From: Platerodrilus igneus | Lineage: Eukaryota; Arthropoda; Insecta; Coleoptera; Lycidae | Direction: 5' to 3' | Length of the DNA stretch: 64,000 bases | NCBI GenBank assembly: GCA_036346225.1 | Contig: JARFIW010001491.1 | Span: 310,001 to 374,000 of the forward strand | Part shown: piece after piece, positions 10,871 through 20,820 of the stretch | Numbering within the stretch: the first letter of the stretch is position 1 | How the letters are laid out: every line of letters begins with the position of its first letter | Made by a program: the position numbers and the translations under genes | Notes under the pieces: generated by a model | Databases searched by the model: none | Told to the model about the DNA's origin: nothing | What the model saw: only the letters and a program-made list of their open reading frames with translations

Positions 10871-11790
10871 TTTCTAGGATTAGTTCGCTGTAAATTGCGG
10901 AAATGACCATTACTCACGATTTTTGGAAGATTAATACATATATATATATATATATATATATAAAATACCAGTGCCGGTTTGATATATAGCTAATTTTATA
11001 AAATAATTGCTAATTCGATAACAATAAGAATGTTTAGTTTGAATCCAAAATTTATTATTAACGTTTTATATCACATTACTGTTAAATTCCGGGCTTATAA
11101 ACCGACTAATACAGTTCTTGAACAAACAAATGCAATTTAATTTAGGAAATATGTTGTTTCTCTAATAACGCGGTTTCGAATAGGTGAGCTGATATACAGG
11201 TTTTGTAATATAGTTTATTCATAAAATCGATTTCTTATGAAAATTATTTATTATACTGTAGTATTTATGTGTCGTTTTGCTTTATGCAAATCACAGAAAT
11301 AACTGCATTCCATACGATACGATGACACATCTGTCTATAATTTACTACAAAATACTAATTATAACATGAGTTATATATTAAACCAGAGAAAAATTACTTT
11401 TACCTGACGTTGAGATATCCAAAGCGGTTGATAATTAAACAATTTATAAAACTGAATACCTTCAATCGGTCGATTTACATATATTTTAAATTCTGGCAAT
11501 TAATTGTTTTATGATGTAACTATGGCGTCATGACTCATCCAAATTCTTAGACACGTTTATTTTATGTAGCTGCAGAGCGAAGTCCTGTACATTTAAGCCC
11601 ATCACAGCTTTTATTAGAACTCGAATATTTCAGTGGATCCTAAAATATTAACAAAAAATCGTTAAAAATCTATTAGAAACCATAAATTATCCCGAAACTA
11701 AGCCGAATTTACGCTAAATTAAAATTAAATATGTAATTCATTATATGCAACATTAAAGCTCATCAAAACGTGTTAGCGATCATATTAATA
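10775..11790 (+). repeat. Inner inverted-repeat arm B (left)
   Basis: It is nearly identical to the reverse complement of 12350-13330, including the (TA)n tract at 10939-10962 opposite 13157-13178. It runs on from arm A without a visible boundary. A block near 11760-11860 repeats, in the same orientation, a piece of arm A from about 10250-10350. Confidence 0.8.
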
Positions 11791-12349
11791 TACGTCTATC
11801 TAAAAGCGAATGCTATACATATAATTAAGCTAAAATGGGTCTTTTAACACTGTAAAACTTGCAGATAATCTGAAAAATATGCTGTTAAATATGTATACAA
11901 AGGTTTAATACTCACTTTCAACCACTTCTCAAAACTGCATTGATAGTAAACGGAACCGGGAAAAAAAACACTGGTCCGAGCACATTTACGTTATTATATC
12001 AAAATATATCGTAACAAGATGTCGGGTAAACACCTGAGGTCCATCTATATTCATACTAACAGCTACAATCTGCATTACAGATCGGACAAACGAATAGATA
12101 GCGTATCTGTTAGAATGATATATAAACCTTGTATACATTTTAACAGATATTTTCGATTACAAACGTAAAGACGATAGCTATTATGTCATCAGTTCCGTTT
12201 TAGTAATGAGTATTAGATAGTGATCCTAACAGTGTATTATGAATCTTGTATACATGATTATATTTTCAGATTATAATAGCGTAAAGTGGCTGCAGTTATT
12301 CCTCAGGTTTCGTTAATTATGTAAGCATTTTTGTAGATAGTGGATATGA
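11791..12349. other. Spacer between inner arms
   Basis: About 560 bp of AT-rich sequence forming the centre of the inner palindrome. No open frame or RNA gene is recognised. Confidence 0.5.
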
Positions 12350-13330
12350 ATATGATCGCTAACACGTTTTGATGAGCTTTTAATGTTGCATATAATGAAT
12401 ATATTTAATTTTAATTTAGCGTAAATTCGGCTAGTTTCGAATAATTTATGGTTTCTAATAGATTTTAACGATTTTTGTTAATATTTTAGGATCCACTGAA
12501 ATATTCGAGTTCTAATAAAAGCTGTGATGGCTTAAATGTACCGGACTTGTCTGCAGCATAAAAATAAACGTGTCTAAGAATTTGATGAGTCATGACGCCA
12601 TAGTTACATCATAAAACAATTAATTGCCAGAATTTAAAATATATGTAAATCGACCGATTGAAGGGTATTCAGTTTTATAAATTGTTTAATTATCAACCGC
12701 TTGATATCTCAACGTCAGGTAAAAGTAATTTTCTCTGGTTTAATATATAACTCATGTTATAATTAGTATTTTGTAGTAAATTATAGACAGATGTTCATCG
12801 TATCGTATGGAATGCAGTTATTTCTGTGATTTGCATAAAGCAAAACGACACATAAATACTACAGTATAATAAATAATTTCATAAGAAATCGATTTTATGA
12901 ATAAACTATATTACAAAACCTGTATATCAGCCTACCTATTCGAAACCGCGTTATTAGAGAAACAAATATTTCCTAAATTAAATTGCATTTGTTTGTTCAA
13001 GAACTGTATTAGTCGGTTTATAAGCCCGGAATTTAACAGTAATGTGATATAAAACGTTAATAATAAATTTTGGATTCAAACTAAACATTCTTATTGTTAT
13101 CGAATTAGAATTATTTTATAAAATTAGCTATATATCAAACCGGCACTGGTATTTTATTATATATATATATATATATAATAGTATTAATTTCAAAATCGTG
13201 AAATGGTCATTTCAATTATCAGATACGTAATCCTAGAAATATTTATGAGCTATGATATTTATGACGTCACGCGTATTCATGCAGCATAAACACGTTTAAG
13301 TAGGTCGTTGATCGCTTGAATCTGCCCAGA
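12350..13330 (-). repeat. Inner inverted-repeat arm B' (right)
   Basis: Mirror of 10775-11790 at high identity, for example GATCGCTAACACGTTTTGAT near 12355 and AACCGGCACTGGTATTTTAT near 13139. The match ends soon after AGGTCGTTGATCGCTTGAAT near 13300-13321. Confidence 0.8.
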
Positions 13331-13638
13331 ATTTTTTCTCTAACGGGTCGATAATTATTTTGAAAATTCATAAATCGATTCAATGTATAGATTTTTACGC
13401 CCTTATAATTGTTATACAAATTTCATGTTTGGACTTAAATTACAGCTTAATGTTTAAAGAACATCACACAAAACCCGTTTTTAATATAATAAAATTTAAG
13501 GAAGCGCTATAAAGTTTACATATTGTTGAAATACAAATATTCTGCTATGATAACTAACAATCCTACTTGTTTAACTTTATTAGTGTTTAGGCTTAAAAAT
13601 AGAGCAAAATTCGAGTAACCAGACGGTATATAGTATAT
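13331..13638. other. Decayed repeat stretch next to the recombinase region
   Basis: No gene. A block at 13576-13628 (TTAGTGTTTAGGCTTAAAAA and flanks) recurs in the same orientation at 15935-15993. Confidence 0.45.
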
Positions 13639-13760
13639 TGTGTCACAAGGACAAAGTGCTCATTAGCAGCCCGCAGCTATTAGATGCCTGAGCGGGCGAA
13701 GCGAACGAGGGCAGCTGATAGCTAAGGACTACTAATGCATTTTTGCCTGTGTGATACACA
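13639..13760. repeat. 122-bp imperfect palindrome downstream of the tyrosine recombinase
   Basis: The left half begins TGTGTCACAAGGACAAA and goes on through CATTAGCAG and GCAGCTATTAGATGCC. The right half, reverse-complemented, begins TGTGTATCACACAGGCAAAA and goes on through CATTAGTAG and TAGCTATCAGCTGCC. The centre is GC-rich (GCGGGCGAAGCGAACGAGGG), unlike the surrounding AT-rich DNA. Such a hairpin could be a recombination site, an origin or a terminus; which one is inference. Confidence 0.6.
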
Positions 13761-14062
13761 ACTGTTTTTCGTCTAACATTAAAGAAAAAATAGAAAAAAC
13801 CCATAAAATAAAGAAGGTTAATAACATTTGACGTATTTATTTATTATAGTAATTGATATTAATTATCCCTTGACCATTATTATGGATAGTGATACCAGAA
13901 TTTGTAGGCACTTGGTAAGTATTTGAGATACTGGTAGCATGATGACATTTTTTACGATAACGTTGACGGTCTATCTACATTAACTGGTATTTCATTTATT
14001 TGGTTTAAGAGCAATTAACATGTGAATTGTATTGGTACTAGACAGTTGATGTTCTTGGTTTG

Positions 14063-15037
14063 TCAGAATTTTTGAGAAACTTTAATCTTATTTGATAACC
14101 AATCACCTATATATCCTTAAGCAATTGCAGAAGAACACCATCCTCCATGTATCTTAAGTGTTATTAAATTACTTCCAGCATTAGCTAATAGTGTTGCAGA
14201 ACTACGGCGGAAGCAATGGCCTGTGTATGTACTACTTTCAACCAATTTCAAAAGGTGGCTATTTTGCTTGGAATTTTGCTAAATACATTTTCCCGATCGG
14301 CTGTATTGTACATTTATTATTTTGTAATAAATGAATAGGGAATTATGAGTAATGTGGGAGGTCTAATAGAAACATATTTGTTGTATATTGTAAGTAGATT
14401 CAGTACATCAACTGTAGTGTTTGTGACTGTAAATGTTCTTGTAATATTATTTTTGGTTTGTGGAACTGTAACAATCAATACGTCTCCTCTATTATCTATG
14501 TGGTCAAGTTTCATATTCGTCAACTCATTTCGGCGGCAAGCTCCGTATACTCCCATAATAAGAGAAACTTGCAATGTAAAGTTAATCTAAAAATTTACAA
14601 TAATTTTATTTGTATACCTTTATCATTAGATATTCCGAATCATCTGCCGCCTTAAAAATTGAATACATTCATTGTACTTGAGTCAAAATTTTAGATTTTT
14701 TTGGGAAGGTAGTTTACAGAATGCTTTATGATGATTATCAAAATTAATATTTTCTTTGCCTTTAAAAGTGCTTTTTAGCATTGAAAATTTAGCCCATCGA
14801 GTAGCAGCATTTACACGTTTCGATCTTTCTGATAAATACGCAATTAAAACATTCTCTGTTACATTTTTAGCTTTTTATTTTTTTTTCTTCTATTTATTAA
14901 ATAATTCATAGTATTTTTGTACCGTTCTCTAGACTTTTAGGTAAAAGATTTAAAGAAGCATTGCTCACTTCTTCTTGCAATACCGGTGGAGTACTTGTAA
15001 ATTCTTCATCATCATCACAGTCTAAATTATCATTCAT
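14063..15037 (-). pseudogene. Crypton-like tyrosine recombinase pseudogene
   Basis: A YR enzyme would cut and rejoin DNA through a covalent Tyr intermediate. On the minus strand from the ATG at 15037: an acidic N-terminus (DCDDDEEFTSTPPV); a core-binding domain with KVNAATRWAKFSMLKSTFKG-like sequence at about 14830-14740; then the catalytic domain with GACRRNEL (first Arg) near 14545, TYTGHCFRRSSATL (H..R) near 14210, KIHGGWCSSAIA (Trp) near 14145, and GYI (Tyr) just after a TAA stop. A terminal KIKVSQKF precedes the stop at 14063. Several frameshifts (about 14930, 14330, 14270) and stops break it. Total length of about 325 codons suits a compact Crypton recombinase. This domain is common in insect genomes. 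Retroviral-type integrases, not YRs, are usual in Polintons, so it probably belongs to the nested repeat unit. Confidence 0.8.
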
Positions 15038-16329
15038 CTTCACTAACAGTTATTCAGTTAGAATTACAATTATTCACTACTCATCTATGATTATTTTATA
15101 TTTTTATTTGATGCTCTCATAAACACTACACCGACGCCGAGGTTAAATGATAAATTATTTGAAACGTCAAAGCCGCAATATATGAATCTCAATGATAGTC
15201 ATAGGTGTCTAGATCGTGAAAAACTTATAAAATCATGCTATTATGAGTTTTGCGGCCCTTACTTTCAGTCAGATTTTTTAGGGTAGATATGATTTATTTT
15301 CATATATGCTAGGCGAAAAAACAATTTTTTTATAAAATCAACTTAAATCGGCGCGCTGAAGAAAATATATGTATCGTTGTGATACTAACGATTTAATTTT
15401 CTAGTACGGTTTAGTGTGGTTCCAGATATTGACAAAGACGAACGCGATTTTGTATATGAATTATATATTTAATGCGACTTTTAGTAAAATTCTACATAGT
15501 TTTTTGAGATAGTTTTAGGTTTCTAATTAATTTTAATAATTTTGTTAATATCTTAGGAGCCACTGAAAATATTCGAACTCTATATAAAAGCAGCGCTGAC
15601 CTCAATTTTACCGAGCTTCGCACAGACGTGATGTAGAATTTTGGATGAGTCATGATGTAATCATTTTATAACTTTTGTGGGGTTCGTTCGAGACAAATCA
15701 TAGTCGTCGGGTGATCGTGAGAGGTTAACACTCCTTCGACTGATATTTTTACTGTAATTAAACATCGTTCTAGGTAAGTCGAACATTTTTGGGTATGTGT
15801 ATGCTTGATTGGATATTTATATATTTTTTTCAGATATGTATAATGATTTCACTTTCTGTAAATTGCAGAAAATATCCGCAATCTATACGATGGTACATCA
15901 GTAGTTTAATTGTCATACAGAAACACCTTACTTATTTAAATTTACTAGTGTTTGGGCTTAAACAACAGTGTGAAATTCGATGAACCAGATGGCATGAACA
16001 AATTTTTTATAAAATCAGCATTAATCGGTGCTCCGAAAAAAATATGTGCCGTTGTTATTCTATTTTCTGGTGCGGTTTCATGATACATAATTGTATCGTG
16101 GTACCAAAGACGCTCGCGAATGCAGCTCTCCATAAGGCAAATTAGTACGTATTATAAAAATCTTTTCTATTAGTGACCCATTTTAAAAATCTGTAAATTA
16201 TATTGGTTATTATGTGTTTGGATCTTTAAATTAAAGACCGACATTCTGTGAATACAAAGCAATTTTCATTTTAAAAATAGAACTTAGTAAAGCGCGAGAA
16301 GCCTCAAACTTGCATCCGGTTAATATATT
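15038..16329. repeat. Diverged arm-B-like sequence and spacer, no gene
   Basis: About 15500-15670 resembles arm B' near 12440-12610 (GTTAATATCTTAGGAGCCAC and GATGAGTCATGA are shared). About 15840-15900 resembles the TTTCTGTGATTTGC region. Short open frames at 15789-15983 and 15945-16133 have no recognisable features. Confidence 0.5.
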
Positions 16330-17408
16330 TTACAGCTAGAAATATTTATAAGCTATGATATTTATGACGTCACGCACATTTATACAAGCATAGACATGTT
16401 TAAGTAGGCCGTTGACCACTCGAATCGCGCCCCCAAGAAGTTTTTATCAAATAACTAATCGTATGAGCTCACACATTGATATTGTTTTTAATAGTCGAAA
16501 TAGGGTTACCTATTGTAATAATTATTATTGTATAATGAAAATACCTCATTTGATTATGTAAAGCATTATTTAGTTCTTTAAATTGCATAAATATTGAATG
16601 TTTACAAATTTTACATACGTGAATTATGTAAAACGGATGATACAATATTTTAATTAGCTGCTTTCAGACATCAAACAAAAAACAGCATTGGACGTAATAT
16701 TTATGCAGATTTGTGCAGATTTCTGCTAATGAATAGCACAATAATAGTAATGGTTAAGCATTTTGCTCATAGATGGATTCCTGGTGTTTACACTCGGAGC
16801 ATTTCCTTATGACATATGCTGATACATTAACGTAAAGTGCTCGGCCTTTCGGTTTACGAATCGAGTTTTGTGAAGTCGCTCTAGGTAAGTAAACTACTTT
16901 TTGTAGCCAGATTTTAACAGCACATTGTTTCAGATGATGACGATGCTTATTTTAAAAGACTTATTTTAGCATAATTATGTGTTTAGTATTCGCCAGACGT
17001 GTATATTAATATGACCGTTGCATACACGTTTTAATAAATGTTGCAAATAGGCAGGCGCTCGGCTATTTTATTTACATCTTATTTATTCAGTAGCATGAAA
17101 ATTAGTATATGAATTAAGTTTTATAGGTTTATAAACTGTAGCAGCAACTTAAGTCGCCGCTACCACTAGTTTTTAGTATTATGTAATAGGATTATGATTG
17201 GTTAGCATCATGGTATATTATAGGTATGAATTTGGTGCAATGTCTTTAATAACTGAAATACCTATAAAATCTATTTTTTGAACTGGTTGGTGACATGCCC
17301 AGTTTCCATGTAAACTACAGGTTTTAATTTTTAATTCTTATATTATATTATATTTACACATCAATTCCAATATCAATATCGAAATTTACAAACTATTAAA
17401 AATACTAG
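16330..17408 (-). repeat. Outer inverted-repeat arm A' (right)
   Basis: Mirror of 9888-10870. It contains the same motifs in reverse (for example GCCAGACGTGTATATTAATA near 16993) and ends AATACTAG, matching CTAGTATT at the left end. Confidence 0.8.
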
Positions 17409-18770
17409 AATAAAACTGAAGTAGCCCACGATCGTATTCATTATAAATTATAGAATGCTGTCGTTTATTATCACTTCCCTCCCTTCTGCTTACAATATTA
17501 CTAATTCATTTTACCTAATAATTTGCATCATAACAAAACAATCGCATTTATTCATTCTGTTATTGGCTACGCATAATTGCTTTGAGAGTCCATAATTCTA
17601 TACAGGCTAGAACAACAGGCATCTTATCCATCGTGTATATGTAACTGCATGTTTTGTTAATATCAACTTAATAGCTATAATTCATTTATAAAGGTGTCAA
17701 AAAATATTTAATATGTTGCTTTGATCTTTGTGCGCATGGTAGACCATTGCACACGCCTCTGACTAAAGCCGGGTCCACGGTGCTTGCGGCATGGTTCAAA
17801 TTCAACATCAAAAGCTCAGCGAATAGGCTATGAGGTAAGTGTTATTGCACCGTGTTACCTTGCGCCTAAATATCATAACAATAAGTAAACTCTGTTGTTA
17901 ACAATAGCATCATGGATATAAAGCTACTGGAAAATGGTTTGGGGTTTAAACTGGTGGTTGGCCATATTTATACGACAGATACCACAATGTGGGAGTGTAT
18001 CGGCATTGGATGATCCTAATCCCTGCTTACAAACCAGGATGTCATCCATTAAAATGTCAGGTATTTATAGTATAAAAAAGCGCTGCCTGGTGGCTATAAA
18101 GAACCGTCGTACCCCACCCCTAGGCTTTATATTGCAATATGCTATTGTGATTAACTGTAGTAAGTTACTTAGTAATGTGACAATTTGGATATATATGGGG
18201 CTGTTGGATCATAGGTTAGAGTAACATCGGGTACGATTAGAATATCACAATGTATTGGCGACTTAGATTGCAATCGATTGAGCAACTATTGATCGAGCGT
18301 AGCCCAATAGTATCCGTTACGACGACCTTAGCGCTGTATTCGCTAAAGTGATGTAAAACGACATTTCATTATGAGCGTATTATCAAAACATTATTCAACT
18401 TTATACAACTTTATTTTTACAAAATACAATGCAGATACAAATTATATAGATATCCAGTTATTGGCTATCCTTTGGAATCTTTTCGGTAGTCTAGCGTTCC
18501 ACCCTATTGGTTGTATAAGGAAGCATTTTTCTTATCCAATTAATATTTTGCTCCTGCCCATTATAATATTAGAGACGGCAAAGCTGATGTTGTGGGCGTT
18601 GGTGCTGTGATTGTTTAATGGTTTCATGAGGTTGGTAAAGTTGATTATATTGTTGATATTATCTATGTTGTTGATGTTATCGATGTTGTTGATGTTGTTG
18701 GTACTGTTGATGTTGTAAATTCTCATCATTCATTTCTTATGACAGTAATTGAGACAGTTAAATTTTTATC
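17409..18770. other. Unassigned Polinton interior, probably decayed genes
   Basis: There is a 96-codon plus frame at 17934-18224 and a 79-codon plus frame at 18371-18610, neither with a domain I recognise. In most Polintons this space would hold capsid, protease or integrase genes. I could not read any of these from either strand. A low-complexity TTGATGTTG-type run lies at 18636-18720 and makes the Asn/Ile-rich minus frame there meaningless. Confidence 0.4.
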
Positions 18771-19031
18771 TTAAAACTTAGAATTTAAAAGATATTCCAT
18801 CTGAATATCTGCCAACAGTTTTATAAATCCCATCTCCTCGATTATTTCCATAAAATCATCCAAATCTTTGGGCAATACTAACACAGCAGTACAGTGCTGT
18901 ATTGCTTCCTCGTATGACTGGCACATAAGACATTTTTGTCCTTCTATCGAAAACCGTTGTCCGCATTCCGCCTTTTTTACTCGTAGAGCATTGCGAAATC
19001 TTCGAATAACCTTCCCAAAGTCTTTATACAT
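18771..19031 (-). CDS. Small unrecognised open frame, 86 codons
   Basis: It lies on the same strand as the ATPase and the broken gene above it, downstream of both. It encodes a mixed acidic/basic protein with four Cys residues, including the pair in CLMC (residues 35-38), and no membrane segment. I do not recognise the family. It could be the tail of a decayed Polinton gene rather than an independent protein. Confidence 0.3.
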   Translation of the reverse strand: MYKDFGKVIRRFRNALRVKKAECGQRFSIEGQKCLMCQSYEEAIQHCTAVLVLPKDLDDFMEIIEEMGFIKLLADIQMEYLLNSKF

Positions 19032-19089
19032 ATTTGTTTAATCACCTCTTTAAACTGTATAATCGATAAATTATAACTTCTATGCCAAC

Positions 19090-19657
19090 AGTCCTCTTAT
19101 ATGAGCTACTCTTGTTCGGATATGCCCCAATTGTGCTCGATTTGTGTTATGCTTATTCTATTATACAACCCTCTTCTCTTAATTCTTCTATTATAGATAC
19201 CCCTCTAGTGCCAGGATAACCTCTATTATTTAAGGTTATGTCACTGTTTTCTGTATCAATTTCCTATATACTTTTTCCCGAACTATGCGTATCAGATTGG
19301 GGATTATACTTAACTCCATAAACTGACGTGTATATATTTTCGTCTTCAGTTTTAACCAGCACGTTCGTATACGAACGATGTACAGGCTCGTCGTTAACTG
19401 CTAACTTAATCTTTTTTTAAAAGTTCGCCTCTGTTTTCAACTTTAATCTCCTTCATAGGTTTTAGTATTTTTCCGCTATTCCTTATGACTGGGAAGCGAT
19501 TATTTGCAAAGGCTCATGCAATGTTTATGAGCTTCTTTGAATTCTGGTTGTGAAGTAGTATATCTTTTTTGCGTTCCACAAACTTCCTTCGTACGGCATC
19601 CTGCATAAAATGATGCTTATGTTTACTTGCAATAAAATCTTTAGCGGCCGTCATCAT
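19090..19657 (-). pseudogene. Broken Polinton accessory gene next to the ATPase
   Basis: A minus-strand reading begins at an ATG near 19657, just after the ATPase stop, with MMTAAKDFIASKHKHHFMQD. It continues as a Lys/Arg-rich helix, meets a TGA, and after a frame change in an A-run near 19430 proceeds through NIYTSVYGVKYNPQSD, NNRGYPGTRGVSIIEEL and EEGCIIE, with another stop. A short conserved block of the type xYxGTxGxxEL is known to me from uncharacterised proteins (DUF8207-like) of insect Polinton-type elements. The resemblance is from memory and weak. The position directly behind the ATPase on the same strand supports co-transcription. Confidence 0.45.
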
Positions 19658-19674
19658 GAAACTTGAGATTGGGG

Positions 19675-20559
19675 CTAACCATTAACGGCTTCTTCTATAT
19701 TTATATACTCATCGAAATTTTTTCTATATCGCCCCTTACCCAAATCAAAATCTTTTACAATAGTAATAAAACTATATTTCGAGTCACCACCATTCCAGCA
19801 TCGCTGACAAATTTCTTTAAACTTTATAAAGGGCATATCACTGCCAACATGATTTAGAAAGATATGCCAAAGATTTGCATCATCCTGTTTCCATATTGAA
19901 ATAACATTAGCGTTATCTCTAAGTCCGTGCTTTACTGTGCTGGCATACGTTTGACATAAGTAAAAGGAATCAATACTCTTATGTCTACCAAAAGAGAAAA
20001 ACTGTGCGATCTTGTTTTGTTCGTTTGCATGAATATCATCAAAGACAATAATTGAATCTTCTTTTGCATCCTCTGGCTTAATCAAATCTTTATAATTCCC
20101 AAATTCGTAGTAACCAATATCCGTCTTTAAGGGTTCAAATAACTTTCTTAACAGTTCATACTTTGGCTGATATAAACTTTTAGAAAACACATAGACGTTT
20201 TGGAATGTAAGTCCATTCTCATGTAAAATGAGAGATATTAGAGCGTTGGTTTTTCCACAACTCGATGGTCCCGCAAATATTGCCCTTATATTGGATGGGA
20301 ACAAAGGTCCATGTTTACCAACTTCCTTTGCACTAGAAGTGGTATATGCATCATAGTTTTGTATGGGTATTTTAACTTTTTGTCGTGCAGCTTCTACCGA
20401 GATATTTGATTCTCTACTTTTATTTCGAACACCAAGTTTATAGAGGTGATCCCGTAGCTTTGTTCTAGGCACATTATACAACCTACTAGCTTTACGCGTA
20501 TTTAACACACCTTTCCGAATTTCACTAATTGCTTTCTCTAAAGATTGCTTGGTGTACAT
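19675..20559 (-). CDS. Packaging-type P-loop ATPase with N-terminal helix-turn-helix
   Basis: Intact 294-codon frame. In virus-like elements this FtsK/HerA-A32-type enzyme pumps DNA into capsids. Residues 5-43 form a pipsqueak-like HTH (EKAISEIRKG, ASRLYNVPRTKLRDHLYKLG). Walker A is GPSSCGKT at 97-104, Walker B is SIIVFDDI at 169-176, a sensor-like LCQTY lies at 201-205 and a basic patch near 210-215. The C-terminal third ends FDLGKGRYRKNFDEYI. Length is typical for Polinton ATPases; the added HTH is less usual. A TATA box lies about 50 bases upstream. It is the only undamaged gene I see in the Polinton. The finished protein would act in the nucleus or in a virus factory, if the element still makes virions. 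Confidence 0.85.
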   Translation of the reverse strand: MYTKQSLEKAISEIRKGVLNTRKASRLYNVPRTKLRDHLYKLGVRNKSRESNISVEAARQKVKIPIQNYDAYTTSSAKEVGKHGPLFPSNIRAIFAGPSSCGKTNALISLILHENGLTFQNVYVFSKSLYQPKYELLRKLFEPLKTDIGYYEFGNYKDLIKPEDAKEDSIIVFDDIHANEQNKIAQFFSFGRHKSIDSFYLCQTYASTVKHGLRDNANVISIWKQDDANLWHIFLNHVGSDMPFIKFKEICQRCWNGGDSKYSFITIVKDFDLGKGRYRKNFDEYINIEEAVNG

Positions 20560-20606
20560 CTTTCAAATATACAGCTAAGACTAATTCAAAAATTTCAAAA
20601 AGCTGT

Positions 20607-20616
20607 CTTTTATACT
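20607..20616 (-). promoter_or_regulatory. TATA box of the ATPase gene
   Basis: Minus-strand AGTATAAAAG lies about 50 bases before the ATG at 20559, a good TATA match. The initiator is not clear (a TTAGTC near 20580 is possible). Confidence 0.55.
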
Positions 20617-20625
20617 AAATAGTTC

Positions 20626-20716
20626 ATCCCCGTCCGTCCATCCACCCGTCCGCCCACCAGCCCGCCCGCCCGTGCAACCGGTCCACCCGCCCGCCCGTGC
20701 AACCGGTCCGCCCGCC
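20626..20716. repeat. GC-rich minisatellite (CCGCCCGCCCGTGCAACCGGT units)
   Basis: A run of CCGTCC/CCGCCC words with a larger unit containing GTGCAACCGGTCC repeated at least twice. It contrasts sharply with the AT-rich surroundings and separates the ATPase promoter from the polB fragment. Confidence 0.7.
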
Positions 20717-20724
20717 CATACGGA

Positions 20725-20820
20725 ACGTTGCGCTGCAGCCAACAAGTACATGGAGGAAGAGTACGATCTCATTACACCGTGTAAGTATTAGGCCTACTAC
20801 GATGACAATAACTTTTCCCC
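20725..20820 (+). pseudogene. polB fragment (motif A region) in opposite orientation
   Basis: The plus strand encodes AANKYMEEEYD, then a TAG, then AYYDDNNF. This corresponds to residues 874-902 of the polB at 5230-9118 (AAANNKYMEEYDP and AYYDANNLYG), so it is a diverged relic of the polymerase palm. It reads toward the right TIR, just as the main polB reads toward the left TIR, and abuts the inner end of the right arm. Confidence 0.7.

Noticed and set aside
9888..17408. Treating the long inverted repeats as CRISPR-like or viral terminal repeats
   Set aside because: No short regular spacers exist, and nothing ties the arms to a virus other than the surrounding Polinton.
18532..18729. Asn/Ile-rich minus frame
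   Set aside because: Translation of a simple TTGATGTTG-type repeat.
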